From positions 1 through 8,245 of the forward strand of contig JAJXYW010000021.1 in the NCBI GenBank assembly GCA_021780415.1: a stretch of DNA of 8,245 bases, in the 5' to 3' direction. This document shows positions 1-5,680 of this stretch, piece after piece (the stretch's first letter is position 1; each line of letters begins with the position of its first letter). This stretch comes from Acidobacteriota bacterium (GTDB taxonomy: Bacteria > Acidobacteriota > Terriglobia > Terriglobales > Acidobacteriaceae). Made by a program: the position numbers and the translations under genes. The notes beneath the pieces are model-generated. The model was not told the DNA's origin, did not search any database, and saw only the letters and a list, made by a program, of their open reading frames with translations.

Positions 1-208
1 CCGTAATCGCCGCCCAGAACCATCCCGACCGGCGTGCCCGCTGCGGCGCATACGCTCCGCCATAGCCCGGCCCATAGGGGCCCCGAAACCCCGGCTGCGC
101 CTGATACGCCGCCGGATACGGCGGTTGAAACGGAGCCTGGTACTGCCCCTGACGGGCATCATGGCGAGGGTCCTGCGGCGGTGGCTGAGGGGGCAACGGG
201 TCCGGCAT
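1..208 (-). CDS. N-terminus of a Pro/Gln/Tyr-rich, probably membrane-anchored protein (partial, runs off the window)
   Basis: An open minus-strand frame begins at ATG 206-208 and stays open to base 1 (69 codons plus one base). TAG and TGA lie in frame 9 and 12 bases upstream, so this is the first possible ATG; no strong ribosome-binding site is visible. The protein starts MPDPLPPQPPPQDPRH. It continues as a low-complexity segment rich in Pro, Gln, Tyr and Gly (about residues 1-57), then a basic stretch (QRARRSG) and the start of a hydrophobic stretch (WFWAAIT) at the window edge. That layout, a cytoplasmic Pro-rich tail before a first transmembrane helix, fits several membrane proteins. In Acidobacteriota, SppA-type signal peptide peptidases often look like this, but no catalytic domain is in the window, so that is only a guess. 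Confidence 0.6.
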   Translation of the reverse strand, partial: MPDPLPPQPPPQDPRHDARQGQYQAPFQPPYPAAYQAQPGFRGPYGPGYGGAYAPQRARRSGWFWAAIT

Positions 209-273
209 GGCCTGAGTCTATCAGCAACCCGCGCCACCGTCCCTCTCAAATTCCGCCCTGTCCCGCCATTATT

Positions 274-405
274 TCAATCCCCCCCGTCTGTACCTTCGTC
301 CAACAGGTATCGTAGGATTGAGAGCAGTTTGCGCTGGGCCGCATCACCGCCAAACCGCAGGTTAACGCGGCCGGAATCCGTGGCGAAGCTGCCATCCTTC
401 ATCAT
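274..405 (-). CDS. Possible small protein, 43 residues, unknown function
   Basis: A minus-strand frame from ATG 403-405 to TGA 274-276 encodes MMKDGSFATDSGRVNLRF followed by a likely amphipathic helix (AAQRKLLSILRYLLDEG) and an acidic/glycine tail. Unlike the rest of the long minus frame above it, which is the antisense of the glycosyltransferase gene, this part lies outside any other gene and reads like protein. It ends 65 bases before the start of the next minus-strand gene, so the two could share a transcript. Against it: there is no clear Shine-Dalgarno sequence, third-position GC is only moderate, and I recognise no family. It fills most of the 215-base divergent gap, which must also hold promoters for genes on both sides. 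Confidence 0.3.
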   Translation of the reverse strand: MMKDGSFATDSGRVNLRFGGDAAQRKLLSILRYLLDEGTDGGD

Positions 406-423
406 CCACACGAGGACCCCGGC

Positions 424-1269
424 ATGGAACCCGCCCTCAACGAAAGGTCGCCCGACAACCCCATGGCCCGTCCTCGCCTCAGCATCGTCATCCCGGCCTA
501 CAACGAGAGCGCACGCATCGAAGCCGCGCTCTCCAGCGTCCTCGGCTGCGTCGCATCGCGCCACTGGGACGCCGAAATCCTCGTCGTCGACGACGGTTCC
601 ACCGACAACACCTCCGCCATCATCCATCATTGGATGGCCACACACCCCAACCTCCATCTCATCCAGAATCCCGGCAACCGCGGCAAAGGCTACTCCGTCC
701 GCAACGGCCTCCTCCAGGCCGCAGGCGACATCGTCCTCTTCTCCGACGCCGACCTCTCCGCCCCCATCGAAGAAGCCGAGCGCCTCATCGCCGCACTCGA
801 CGCCGGAGCCGACGTCGCCATCGGCTCCCGCTGGCTCGACAAGCAGAAGCAGACCGTCCACCAGCCTCTCTACCGCCGCTTCTTTGGCCGCTGTTTCAAC
901 TGGGTCACCCGCAAGGTCATGGGCCTGCCCTTCAAGGACACCCAGTGCGGCTTCAAGGCCTTCAAGCGCGACGCCGCCCAGACCATCTTCCGCCTCCAGA
1001 CCATCGAGCGCTGGGGCTTCGACCCCGAGATCCTCTTCATCGCCCGCAAGCTCAAGTACTCCATCGTCGAAGTCCCCGTCACCTGGGGCCACGACGAGCG
1101 CAGCCGCATCTCCTACCTCAAGGACGGCCTCAAGATGCTCGAAGAGATGGGCCAGATCCGCACCAACAGCATCCGTGGCCGCTACGACGAAGCCATCGCC
1201 GCCCTCAAGGACACCACCAAGATGGTGACCGCCCCGGTCGAACGCCCCAACCACCTCGAAGCCCACTAA
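424..1269 (+). CDS. GT2 family glycosyltransferase, dolichyl-phosphate beta-glucosyltransferase / DPM synthase-like
   Basis: This 281-residue protein very probably transfers a sugar from a nucleotide donor to a polyprenyl phosphate at the cytoplasmic face of the membrane, supplying lipid-linked sugar for glycan or envelope assembly. The GT-A fold motifs occur in order: PAYNE (24-28), VVDDGSTD (54-61), GKGYSVRNG (87-95), the metal-binding DADLS (108-112), GSRW (134-137), DTQCGFKAF (172-180) and WGFDPE (197-202). The GKG...R and QCGFK motifs are typical of the ALG5/DPM branch of GT2. No transmembrane helices or GtrA-like domain follow, so it belongs to the short soluble form. ATG 424 is preferred because GAGGA lies 7 bases upstream; ATG 463 (MARPRLS) is the alternative, nearer the conserved domain but with a poorer binding site. 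Donor and acceptor cannot be told from sequence. Confidence 0.93.
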   Translation: MEPALNERSPDNPMARPRLSIVIPAYNESARIEAALSSVLGCVASRHWDAEILVVDDGSTDNTSAIIHHWMATHPNLHLIQNPGNRGKGYSVRNGLLQAAGDIVLFSDADLSAPIEEAERLIAALDAGADVAIGSRWLDKQKQTVHQPLYRRFFGRCFNWVTRKVMGLPFKDTQCGFKAFKRDAAQTIFRLQTIERWGFDPEILFIARKLKYSIVEVPVTWGHDERSRISYLKDGLKMLEEMGQIRTNSIRGRYDEAIAALKDTTKMVTAPVERPNHLEAH

Positions 1270-1620
1270 CGAGCAAGTGACAACCCACGGGTGCATCAGA
1301 GCATCGCGCCCGAGTAACTCACCCTGACCCTATCGGCAGGCGCAACGCGATAATTAATTCGCCCAGCCCTGTCGCGTGGCGGGACAGTTGACCCACCATC
1401 CGCGTACGACCGCAAAAGCTGTCAAGCCCCCTCCCCCCTCAACAATTGCCAAACCCCCTGTCAACACTGGCGATATATATTTGCAAAACCTGGCATAATC
1501 ATCCTCTCCAAACCACTACAATTTAACTAGAGCCATCCCGCAACACCCTCCACCACACCAAAGGCCCACACGAGCCAGGCCTCCCGCCGCGTGCGCAGGA
1601 CTAGAGCCGTTCGCTTTCAG
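1270..1620. other. Intergenic region, no gene seen
   Basis: No frame here reads like protein. The first 110 bases are GC-rich. The part around 1415-1530 is pyrimidine- and A/T-rich, with CTGTCAAGCCCCCTCC near 1420, a short ATATATATTT patch near 1475, and little coding character. A 9-base direct repeat ACTAGAGCC occurs at 1526-1534 and 1600-1608. The CTGTCAAGCCCCC pattern resembles intergenic sequence I recall from Granulicella/Terriglobus genomes, but this was not searched. I could not place a convincing sigma-70 promoter or a terminator for the glycosyltransferase gene. Confidence 0.5.
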
Positions 1621-1714
1621 GTGTAGTCGCCATCATGGTGTAGTCGCATTCATTTTGATATTTGTCATTCCGTAGCGAAGCGGAGGAATCTGCTTCTTGA
1701 ACCGGCGACTACAC
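1621..1714. repeat. Repeat-like palindromic element with GTGTAGTCGCC arms
   Basis: GTGTAGTCGCC at 1621-1631 is repeated as GTGTAGTCGC at 1638-1647, and its exact reverse complement GGCGACTACAC lies at 1704-1714. The arms enclose TGTCATTCCGTAGCGAAG and GCGGAGGAATCTGCTTCT, an imperfect palindrome with ATTCC/GGAAT ends. The centre resembles the interspersed 'GTCATTCC..AGCGAAGCGGAGGAATCTGC' type of intergenic repeat that I recall as common in Acidobacteriaceae, whose translation gives spurious 'QIPPLRYGMT' peptides. The symmetry is seen directly; the dispersed-family status is from memory and unverified. Confidence 0.55.
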
Positions 1715-1823
1715 TTGATGGCAATCGGTTCCAAATTCTCTGCATTCAATAGCTTGCCGATAAACCCTTTGACTACCTCACATACAGCATGACCACCACA
1801 AGTCCAGGCTGAACGTGAATGTT

Positions 1824-1868
1824 TTGAATACTTTAGCCCCAAAAGTACCCCGGGGGGGGAGGCCCCCA
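1824..1868. repeat. Second intergenic repeat-like patch (TACTTTAGCCCCAAAAGTACCCC type)
   Basis: The stretch contains TTGAATACTTTAGCCCC, AAAAGTACCCC, a run of eight G, and then GGAGG followed by CCCCC, which can fold as a short G5/C5 hairpin around 1853-1867. Similar 'ACTTTAGCCCCAAAAGTACCC' stretches followed by G runs are, from memory, frequent between genes in Granulicella and Edaphobacter. It lies 40-85 bases upstream of the proline dehydrogenase start, within its likely 5' leader. Confidence 0.4.
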
Positions 1869-1910
1869 TGGCCCCTATCGTCCACCCTGTGCGACTATCG
1901 GAGTCCCGGG

Positions 1911-2903
1911 ATGAAATCCGCATCGCAAGATGCGAGAATAAGCGACGCTGTTGATCCGCTGAGGTACATCGTTTTGCTTCGTTCGTTTTTCATTGGTCTC
2001 TCGACCAACAAGGCCTTCCGCACGTTCTCTGAGCGCTCCGCCCTTGGTCGCCGCATCTCCCTGCGCTTCGTCGCCGGCATGTCCGTCGAGGAGGCCATCG
2101 CTGCCACCGTCCAGCTCAACGCCGAAGGCATCGACGTCTCCCTCGACTCCCTCGGCGAGAGCGTACTCGACGTCGCCCACGCCGAAGCCAGCGCCGCCGT
2201 CTACCACCAGCTCCTCGACGCCATCGAGACCCGCAAGCTCCGCGCCAACGTCAGCGTCAAGCTCACCCAGGTCGGCATGGACATCGGCGGCCCCTCCGCC
2301 GGTCCCGCCCTCGCCGAGCGCATCGTCGACAACATGGTCGCCCACGCCGCCTACATCGGCAGCTTCGTCCGCATCGACATGGAGGGCGCCGAGTACACCG
2401 AGCCCACCCTCGCCCTCACCGAGCGCATCCACCAACGCTACCCCGGCGCCGTCGGCACCGTCCTGCAAGCCTATCTTTTTCGCACCGAAAGCGACGTAGA
2501 ACGTCTGCTATCACAAGGGATTCGCATTCGCCTCTGCAAAGGCGCCTACAAGGAACCCGCCGAAATCGCCTTCCCTGCCAAGGCCGATGTCGACGCCAAC
2601 TACGTCAAGCTCATGAAGCGCATCGTCAGCAGCCCGGTCTTCTGCGGCATCGCCACCCACGACGAGGCCATCGTCAACCAGCTCCGCTCCTTTGTCGCCG
2701 AGCACGGCATCGACAAGTGCGCCTTCGAGTTCCAGATGCTCTACGGCATCCGCCGCGACCTCCAGCGCAAGCTCGTCGCCGAGGGCTTCGGCGTCCGCGT
2801 CTACGTTCCCTTCGGTGCCGAGTGGTACCCCTACTTCATGCGCCGCCTCGCCGAACGCCCCGCCAACGTCCTCTTCCTCGCGAAGAACTTCTTCAAGAGC
2901 TAG
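1911..2903 (+). CDS. Proline dehydrogenase (monofunctional, FAD-dependent)
   Basis: It oxidises L-proline to delta-1-pyrroline-5-carboxylate with FAD, the first step of proline catabolism to glutamate. At 330 residues it has the usual size of the single-domain bacterial enzyme; no P5C dehydrogenase domain or gene is in the window. Family motifs occur in order: SFFIGLSTNKAFRTFSERS (25-43), SVKLTQVG (115-122) with the active-site Lys117, DMEGAEYTE (156-164), QAYLFRTESD (186-195), RLCKGAYKEP (207-216), ATHDEA (248-253) and EFQMLYGIR (273-281). Tyr298 and Arg311/Arg312 in WYPYFMRRL have the Tyr-x12-Arg-Arg spacing of the Thermus enzyme's substrate-binding residues. ATG 1911 is chosen because GGAG lies 7 bases upstream and homology begins soon after. 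The frame is open from ATG 1815, but those 32 codons run through repeat-like DNA. The end is 26 bases from the convergent DUF3106 gene. Confidence 0.95.
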   Translation: MKSASQDARISDAVDPLRYIVLLRSFFIGLSTNKAFRTFSERSALGRRISLRFVAGMSVEEAIAATVQLNAEGIDVSLDSLGESVLDVAHAEASAAVYHQLLDAIETRKLRANVSVKLTQVGMDIGGPSAGPALAERIVDNMVAHAAYIGSFVRIDMEGAEYTEPTLALTERIHQRYPGAVGTVLQAYLFRTESDVERLLSQGIRIRLCKGAYKEPAEIAFPAKADVDANYVKLMKRIVSSPVFCGIATHDEAIVNQLRSFVAEHGIDKCAFEFQMLYGIRRDLQRKLVAEGFGVRVYVPFGAEWYPYFMRRLAERPANVLFLAKNFFKS

Positions 2904-2929
2904 CAGCTTCAGGAGCCATCAGCGAACCA

Positions 2930-3685
2930 CTACTGTTCGGGCAGCATCGGTTCCACCTGGATCAGGCGTGTCAGCGCCGTCCGTTGCGCTGGGGTCATCC
3001 AGCTATAGCGCGGGCTCATCATCACCACCATGCGTTGGTTCGGAGGCAGCACGCGCAACTCCCGGAAGCTGCGCATCACCTGCCGCCGCTGGTCGATCGG
3101 CAGCGAACTCCACGTCTGCATCGCTTCACGCACGTCCGACCTCTGCTCCGGAGTCAGCCGCTCCATCGCCTCCGTATGCGCCAGCATCCGCTGCCGTTGC
3201 ATCGGCGTCATGGCATTCAGTTGCGCCAGCCGCTCGTGCATCCGCTGCTGCGTATTCGCTGGCAGCTCCGTAAACCCTGGCTCCCGGTCCAGCGCCTGCT
3301 GCTGCTGCTCCAGCGTCATGCCCTCGTGCTGATTCATCCACTCCGCCAGGTGCTCGCCTCCCCGCCGCCCGTTCGGTCCCACCAGGTGTTGCTGCTGGTC
3401 TCCGCTCCCACCCGGCTGCCCCCCCGTCGGCGGCCGTCTCTCGATCGGCGCAGGCGTCTGCTGCTGTTGTGCCCCGTCTCCAGGGTTCTGGGAGCCTGCC
3501 ACCGTCGCAGACGCCGCCCCCCGGTTGCCGCCCCCTCCATGCTGCTGCTGCGCGCTCACAACGCCACACGAACCGGCAAGCATGCCGATCAGCAGAGCCC
3601 GAACCATCGGGCCGCGGGATGTGAATGCACTACGCATGAATGAATCTACTCGTTGGATTCTTCGAGCCATCGGATTCCATTCCAT
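2930..3685 (-). CDS. Secreted DUF3106-type protein
   Basis: A 251-residue protein of unknown function. An N-terminal export signal is visible: a basic start, then a hydrophobic segment MVRALLIGMLAGSCGVVSA (27-45) ending in a likely cleavage site before QQQHGG. Residues 46-110 are low-complexity Gln/Gly/Pro-rich. From about 111 the protein is helical, with repeated units of the form L(T/P)xxQRxxMxxxxxx (TPMQRQRML, LTPEQRSDV, LPIDQRRQVM, LPPNQRMVVM, MTPAQRTAL), which is the pattern of DUF3106. ATG 3685 has GGGGGAG 7 bases upstream; ATG 3637 (MRSAFTS) gives a more ordinary signal peptide but a weaker binding site, and ATG 3709 has none obvious. It lies last in the sigma/anti-sigma set, so it probably acts in the envelope and may be co-expressed with, or be a partner of, that regulatory pair (inference). 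Confidence 0.85.
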   Translation of the reverse strand: MEWNPMARRIQRVDSFMRSAFTSRGPMVRALLIGMLAGSCGVVSAQQQHGGGGNRGAASATVAGSQNPGDGAQQQQTPAPIERRPPTGGQPGGSGDQQQHLVGPNGRRGGEHLAEWMNQHEGMTLEQQQQALDREPGFTELPANTQQRMHERLAQLNAMTPMQRQRMLAHTEAMERLTPEQRSDVREAMQTWSSLPIDQRRQVMRSFRELRVLPPNQRMVVMMSPRYSWMTPAQRTALTRLIQVEPMLPEQ

Positions 3686-3702
3686 CTGGAAACTCCCCCG
3701 GC

Positions 3703-3831
3703 TCAACAATGTACGTGCTCGGGCTCATAGTATCGCAGTCCGCTGCACGGCGCGCTGCTCCGTCTCCAGATCTCCGTGCAGCTGGCACAAAACTCTACCT
3801 CGCCCTCCTTGCATGATGAATGGGATTCCAT
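3703..3831 (-). CDS. Possible small Cys-rich protein, 42 residues
   Basis: This short frame starts 6 bases after the stop of the anti-sigma gene (ATG 3829-3831) and ends at TGA 3703-3705, just before the binding site of the DUF3106 gene, so it fills nearly the whole gap. It would encode MESHSSCKEGEVEFCASC with further cysteines at 29 and 42 (Cys at 7, 15, 18, 29, 42). The FCASCTEIW part with Cys15-x2-Cys18 recalls half of a zinc ribbon. The upstream sequence offers only a weak ACGAG binding site, but translational coupling to the preceding stop would be possible. A second short frame in the same stretch (starting MQGGRG) competes with it. It may equally be chance; I recognise no family. Confidence 0.27.
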   Translation of the reverse strand: MESHSSCKEGEVEFCASCTEIWRRSSAPCSGLRYYEPEHVHC

Positions 3832-3837
3832 ATCTCG

Positions 3838-4365
3838 TCAGGTCGTAGGCGGTGCGGAACCGTCATCGCCTGGATCCAGCAGTTGGTCCATCTGCTGCAG
3901 CGCCTGCGCGTTATTATCCAGAACGTTCAGGTCGTTCACCGCAGGCGATGCCTGCACGACAACCGCCGCCGAACGCTCATAGAGCCCGGCAAGAGTTCCG
4001 CCGCCCCCCAGCACGACAGCTACAACCAACGTCCCCGCCAACGCCGGCCGCAACCGTCGGCCGGTGCTGAACAGCAGGAACGAGCGCATCCGGCTCCACA
4101 GGCCCTCGGGTTCAGACCCCTGGACCTCCCGCAACCTTGCCCGCAGCTTCACGTCGAAATACGCCGAAGGCTCTGGCGCAGTCCATTCGCCCAGCAGAGC
4201 TACGGTCGCCTGAAGCTCTTCCAATTCCGTGCGGCACTCCGCGCACGCCGCCATATGCGCTGCCAAATCAGGGTGTTCAGTAATGTACGACTCGTCCAGC
4301 AACAAATCGGCGAGATGACTACGACAGGTCTTACAGTCGGTCTTCCATTCCATCTTCGTTTCCAT
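3838..4365 (-). CDS. Anti-sigma factor with HC2-type zinc-binding domain and one membrane segment
   Basis: Probably binds and silences the sigma factor encoded just upstream, releasing it on an envelope or redox signal. In 175 residues it shows CKTC (11-14), then the zinc-binding anti-sigma signature His37-x3-Cys41-x2-Cys44 (HMAACAEC), a linker helix (45-85), one hydrophobic transmembrane segment LRPALAGTLVVAVVLGGGG (105-123), and a short outside tail ending in acidic residues. This is the usual ZAS-domain layout. ATG 4365 is chosen because GAGGGG lies 6 bases upstream; ATG 4392 (MAQPHEG) is in frame but its only purine stretch is too close. The gap to the sigma stop is 56 bases, so the two genes should share one transcript. 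No enzymatic domain is present. The signal it senses is not visible from sequence. Confidence 0.9.
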   Translation of the reverse strand: METKMEWKTDCKTCRSHLADLLLDESYITEHPDLAAHMAACAECRTELEELQATVALLGEWTAPEPSAYFDVKLRARLREVQGSEPEGLWSRMRSFLLFSTGRRLRPALAGTLVVAVVLGGGGTLAGLYERSAAVVVQASPAVNDLNVLDNNAQALQQMDQLLDPGDDGSAPPTT

Positions 4366-4421
4366 ATCATTCCCCTCATGGGGTTGCGCCATGCTTCCGG
4401 CGCGAACTCAATGCAGCCCTT

Positions 4422-5261
4422 CTACACAAAACTCTTCAGCTTCTCCCGCAGCGTCTGATACGCCCGAAACAGAAGCGACTTCGTCGCAGACTCCGAGAGC
4501 TTCAACACCTCGCCAATCTGCTTGTAATCCATTCCCTCGTACTTATGCATCAGTACGGCGGTCTTCTGCCGTTCCGGCAGCGCCATCACAACCTGCCGGA
4601 TCGCCTTCATTCGCTCCTCCTGTAGAAGGTCAGCTTCTACCGACGGTGTCGCATCGGCCACATCCGGCGTTGTCCCCGTATCCGCATCCACCGCGTCAAG
4701 GTACACCGTCGAGGCCGACCTCTCATGTCGCGTATCCCTTGCATGATTCACTCCCAGGTTGGTCGCAATCCTGTAGAGCCACGTGCTGAACCTTGCCTCC
4801 GCCCTGTATGTCTCCCGCGACCGGTAGACCCGCAAAAAGACCTCTTGCGCCAACTCCTCCGCGACCGCCTGGTTATGAACCATCCGGAACATGAAGTGCA
4901 CCATCGGCTTGCGGTACTTGGACAACAGCACGTCAAAGGCACCCATATTGCCAGCCTTCAGTTCCAGCATCACCTCAGCGTCCGTCAGTCCGGAGAAGTC
5001 TCCTCGCGCGGCAGCAGCCCGTCGCGCCTCCCTTTGCGCCGGCGTCAGGTCCGTAGCCACCAGGGGTTCGGCTTCGAGTCGCGGCCCCGCTGTTTCCATC
5101 ACACCCGGATGAAGCGCCAACGTTCCCATATCTTCCGAAACACAGTCTTCGCTCTCAGGTTGCGCAAAATCGTGCTCTTCGCCGGATTTTGGCAAAGTTT
5201 CTTCGCCAGATCCTGGCAAATGTGACGGGTCACCCGGCTTCAGTCTGTGCAAAGGCGGCAT
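4422..5261 (-). CDS. ECF-type RNA polymerase sigma factor (sigma-70 family) with a long N-terminal extension
   Basis: Directs RNA polymerase to a dedicated promoter set. Region 2 spans about residues 108-176 (AFDVLLSKYRKPMVHFMF, AEELAQEVFLRVYR, FSTWLYRIATNLGVNHARD). Region 4 spans 218-276 (LPERQKTAVLMHKYEG, then the helix-turn-helix YKQIGEVLKLSESATKSL). They are joined by a linker of about 40 residues, and regions 1 and 3 are absent, as in ECF factors. The roughly 90 residues ahead of the core are unusual: acidic, Pro-rich, with a duplicated octamer LPGSGEE/LPKSGEE near residue 15-30. ATG 5261 is the longest start but has no clear binding site; ATG 5129 has GGAAG too close, and ATG 5099 (METAGPR) is another option, so the true length may be 225-279 residues. 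The next gene encodes its probable anti-sigma factor, which is the expected control. Confidence 0.92.
   Translation of the reverse strand: MPPLHRLKPGDPSHLPGSGEETLPKSGEEHDFAQPESEDCVSEDMGTLALHPGVMETAGPRLEAEPLVATDLTPAQREARRAAAARGDFSGLTDAEVMLELKAGNMGAFDVLLSKYRKPMVHFMFRMVHNQAVAEELAQEVFLRVYRSRETYRAEARFSTWLYRIATNLGVNHARDTRHERSASTVYLDAVDADTGTTPDVADATPSVEADLLQEERMKAIRQVVMALPERQKTAVLMHKYEGMDYKQIGEVLKLSESATKSLLFRAYQTLREKLKSFV
5177..5220. repeat. Imperfect tandem duplication, 24-base period, two units
   Basis: CTTCGCCGGATTTTGGCAAA (5177-5196) and CTTCGCCAGATCCTGGCAAA (5201-5220) differ at three positions and are in phase with the sigma gene, encoding the doubled LPGSGEE/LPKSGEE segment of its N-terminal extension. 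The in-phase duplication mildly favours translation of the extension. Confidence 0.7.
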
Positions 5262-5332
5262 CAGGTGGTAATTGTACCTTTCAGCATGCTGCTATCGGAC
5301 GCGCCTGCACACCCCAACGATTCGCCCGCCGT

Positions 5333-5361
5333 TTGGCGCACCCGCCACCGAGTGTTATCCT
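5333..5361 (+). promoter_or_regulatory. Possible sigma-70 promoter for tRNA-Val
   Basis: TTGGCG (5333-5338) and TATCCT (5356-5361) each match four of six consensus positions and are 17 bases apart. The expected start would lie about 60 bases before the tRNA, leaving a short leader. The same gap must also hold the promoter of the divergent sigma gene, which I could not place. Confidence 0.28.
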
Positions 5362-5426
5362 TAGTAATATTCAGAGGCGGGGCCATCAGTTCAGCCCGCT
5401 TCCATTTCCCTGATCTGGGAAACGAT

Positions 5427-5501
5427 GGGCGCATAACTCAGCGGTAGAGTGCCACCTTCACACGGTGGAAGTCGTAGGTTCGAATCCTGCTGTGCCCACC
5501 A
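5427..5501 (+). tRNA. tRNA-Val (anticodon CAC)
   Basis: A complete cloverleaf folds: acceptor GGGCGCA (5427-5433) with TGTGCCC (5491-5497, one G-U pair), D stem ACTC/GAGT (5436-5439/5447-5450), anticodon stem CCACC/GGTGG (5452-5456/5464-5468) around loop TTCACAC with anticodon CAC at 5459-5461, and T stem GTAGG/CCTGC (5474-5478/5486-5490) around TTCGAAT. The discriminator A and CCA (5498-5501) are encoded. It reads GUG valine codons. The integrase remnant that follows suggests that its 3' half served as an integration site. Confidence 0.97.
5474..5501 (+). other. Probable attachment site (attL-like junction) in the tRNA 3' end
   Basis: Tyrosine integrases commonly recombine within the T arm to 3' end of a tRNA gene, leaving the tRNA intact and placing the integrase gene close by. 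Here the tRNA is intact, and an integrase gene of that type ends 180 bases downstream. The exact core cannot be set because the other junction, expected to repeat this 3' end, lies outside the window. Confidence 0.4.
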
Positions 5502-5535
5502 ACTCGAAGACCCTAAAAATAAACAACTTAGAAAC

Positions 5536-5556
5536 ACCGATTGAAGAAAAATCGGT
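5536..5556. other. Small hairpin downstream of tRNA-Val
   Basis: ACCGATT (5536-5542) pairs perfectly with AATCGGT (5550-5556) across a 7-base A-rich loop. No T run follows on the plus strand, so it is not a classical tRNA terminator; it may be a processing or recombinase-related structure. Confidence 0.35.
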
Positions 5557-5563
5557 CAAGGTT

Positions 5564-5588
5564 AAGGGCACTGAAAGGGCACTTTCAG
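5564..5588. repeat. Direct repeat AAGGGCACT with 11-base period overlapping a 7-bp hairpin
   Basis: AAGGGCACT occurs at 5564-5572 and again at 5575-5583, one helical turn apart. The second copy is part of a perfect hairpin CTGAAAG-GGCA-CTTTCAG (5571-5588). Helically phased repeats between a tRNA attachment site and an integrase gene are where arm-type sites for integrase or excisionase are usually found. The repeat is directly visible; the role is inferred. Confidence 0.45.
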
Positions 5589-5625
5589 CATAAATACTGC
5601 GTACCCACGCCGACGTCGATCCAAA

Positions 5626-5658
5626 GAGAGCGCCCTCCTGTGACCAGAGGGCGCTCTC
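5626..5658 (-). terminator. Strong hairpin, probable terminator of the integrase gene
   Basis: GAGAGCGCCCTC (5626-5637) and GAGGGCGCTCTC (5647-5658) form a perfect 12-bp stem with a 9-base loop, 22 bases after the integrase stop. On the minus strand only TTT follows, so it is a GC-rich stem with a poor U tract, but nothing else nearby would explain so long a perfect stem. It could work from both sides. Confidence 0.65.
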
Positions 5659-5680
5659 ATGTCATGCCGAAAGCTTTGCG

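Noticed and set aside
125..1228. Plus-strand open frame of 367 codons, and another at 630-1280
   Set aside because: Ser/Pro/Arg-rich translations typical of shifted frames over a high-GC gene; the frame at 424-1269 has all the GT2 motifs.
274..1296. Long minus-strand open frame of 340 codons
   Set aside because: Most of it is the antisense of the glycosyltransferase gene, whose GC-rich third positions keep that strand open; the Gly/Val/Asp-rich translation has no domain. Only the part below 405 is kept, as a weak small-ORF candidate.
1354..1390. CTGTC...GACAG hairpin as a terminator of the glycosyltransferase gene
   Set aside because: Only five pairs, about 100 bases after the stop and no T run.
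1633..1923. Minus-strand frame of 96 codons
   Set aside because: It runs through the repeat-like elements, and its QIPPLRYGMT segment is the translation of the repeat core.
1875..2468. Minus-strand frame rich in Gly/Val/Asp opposite proline dehydrogenase
   Set aside because: Antisense shadow of a clearly conserved gene.
3126..3569. Ala/Gly/Arg-rich minus frame overlapping the DUF3106 gene
   Set aside because: Shifted frame of the same strand without signal peptide or domain.
3555..3570. Lipobox (AGSC) in the DUF3106 signal sequence
   Set aside because: The -3 position is Ala rather than Leu and the SA-QQQ cleavage site downstream fits better, so a lipoprotein is not claimed.
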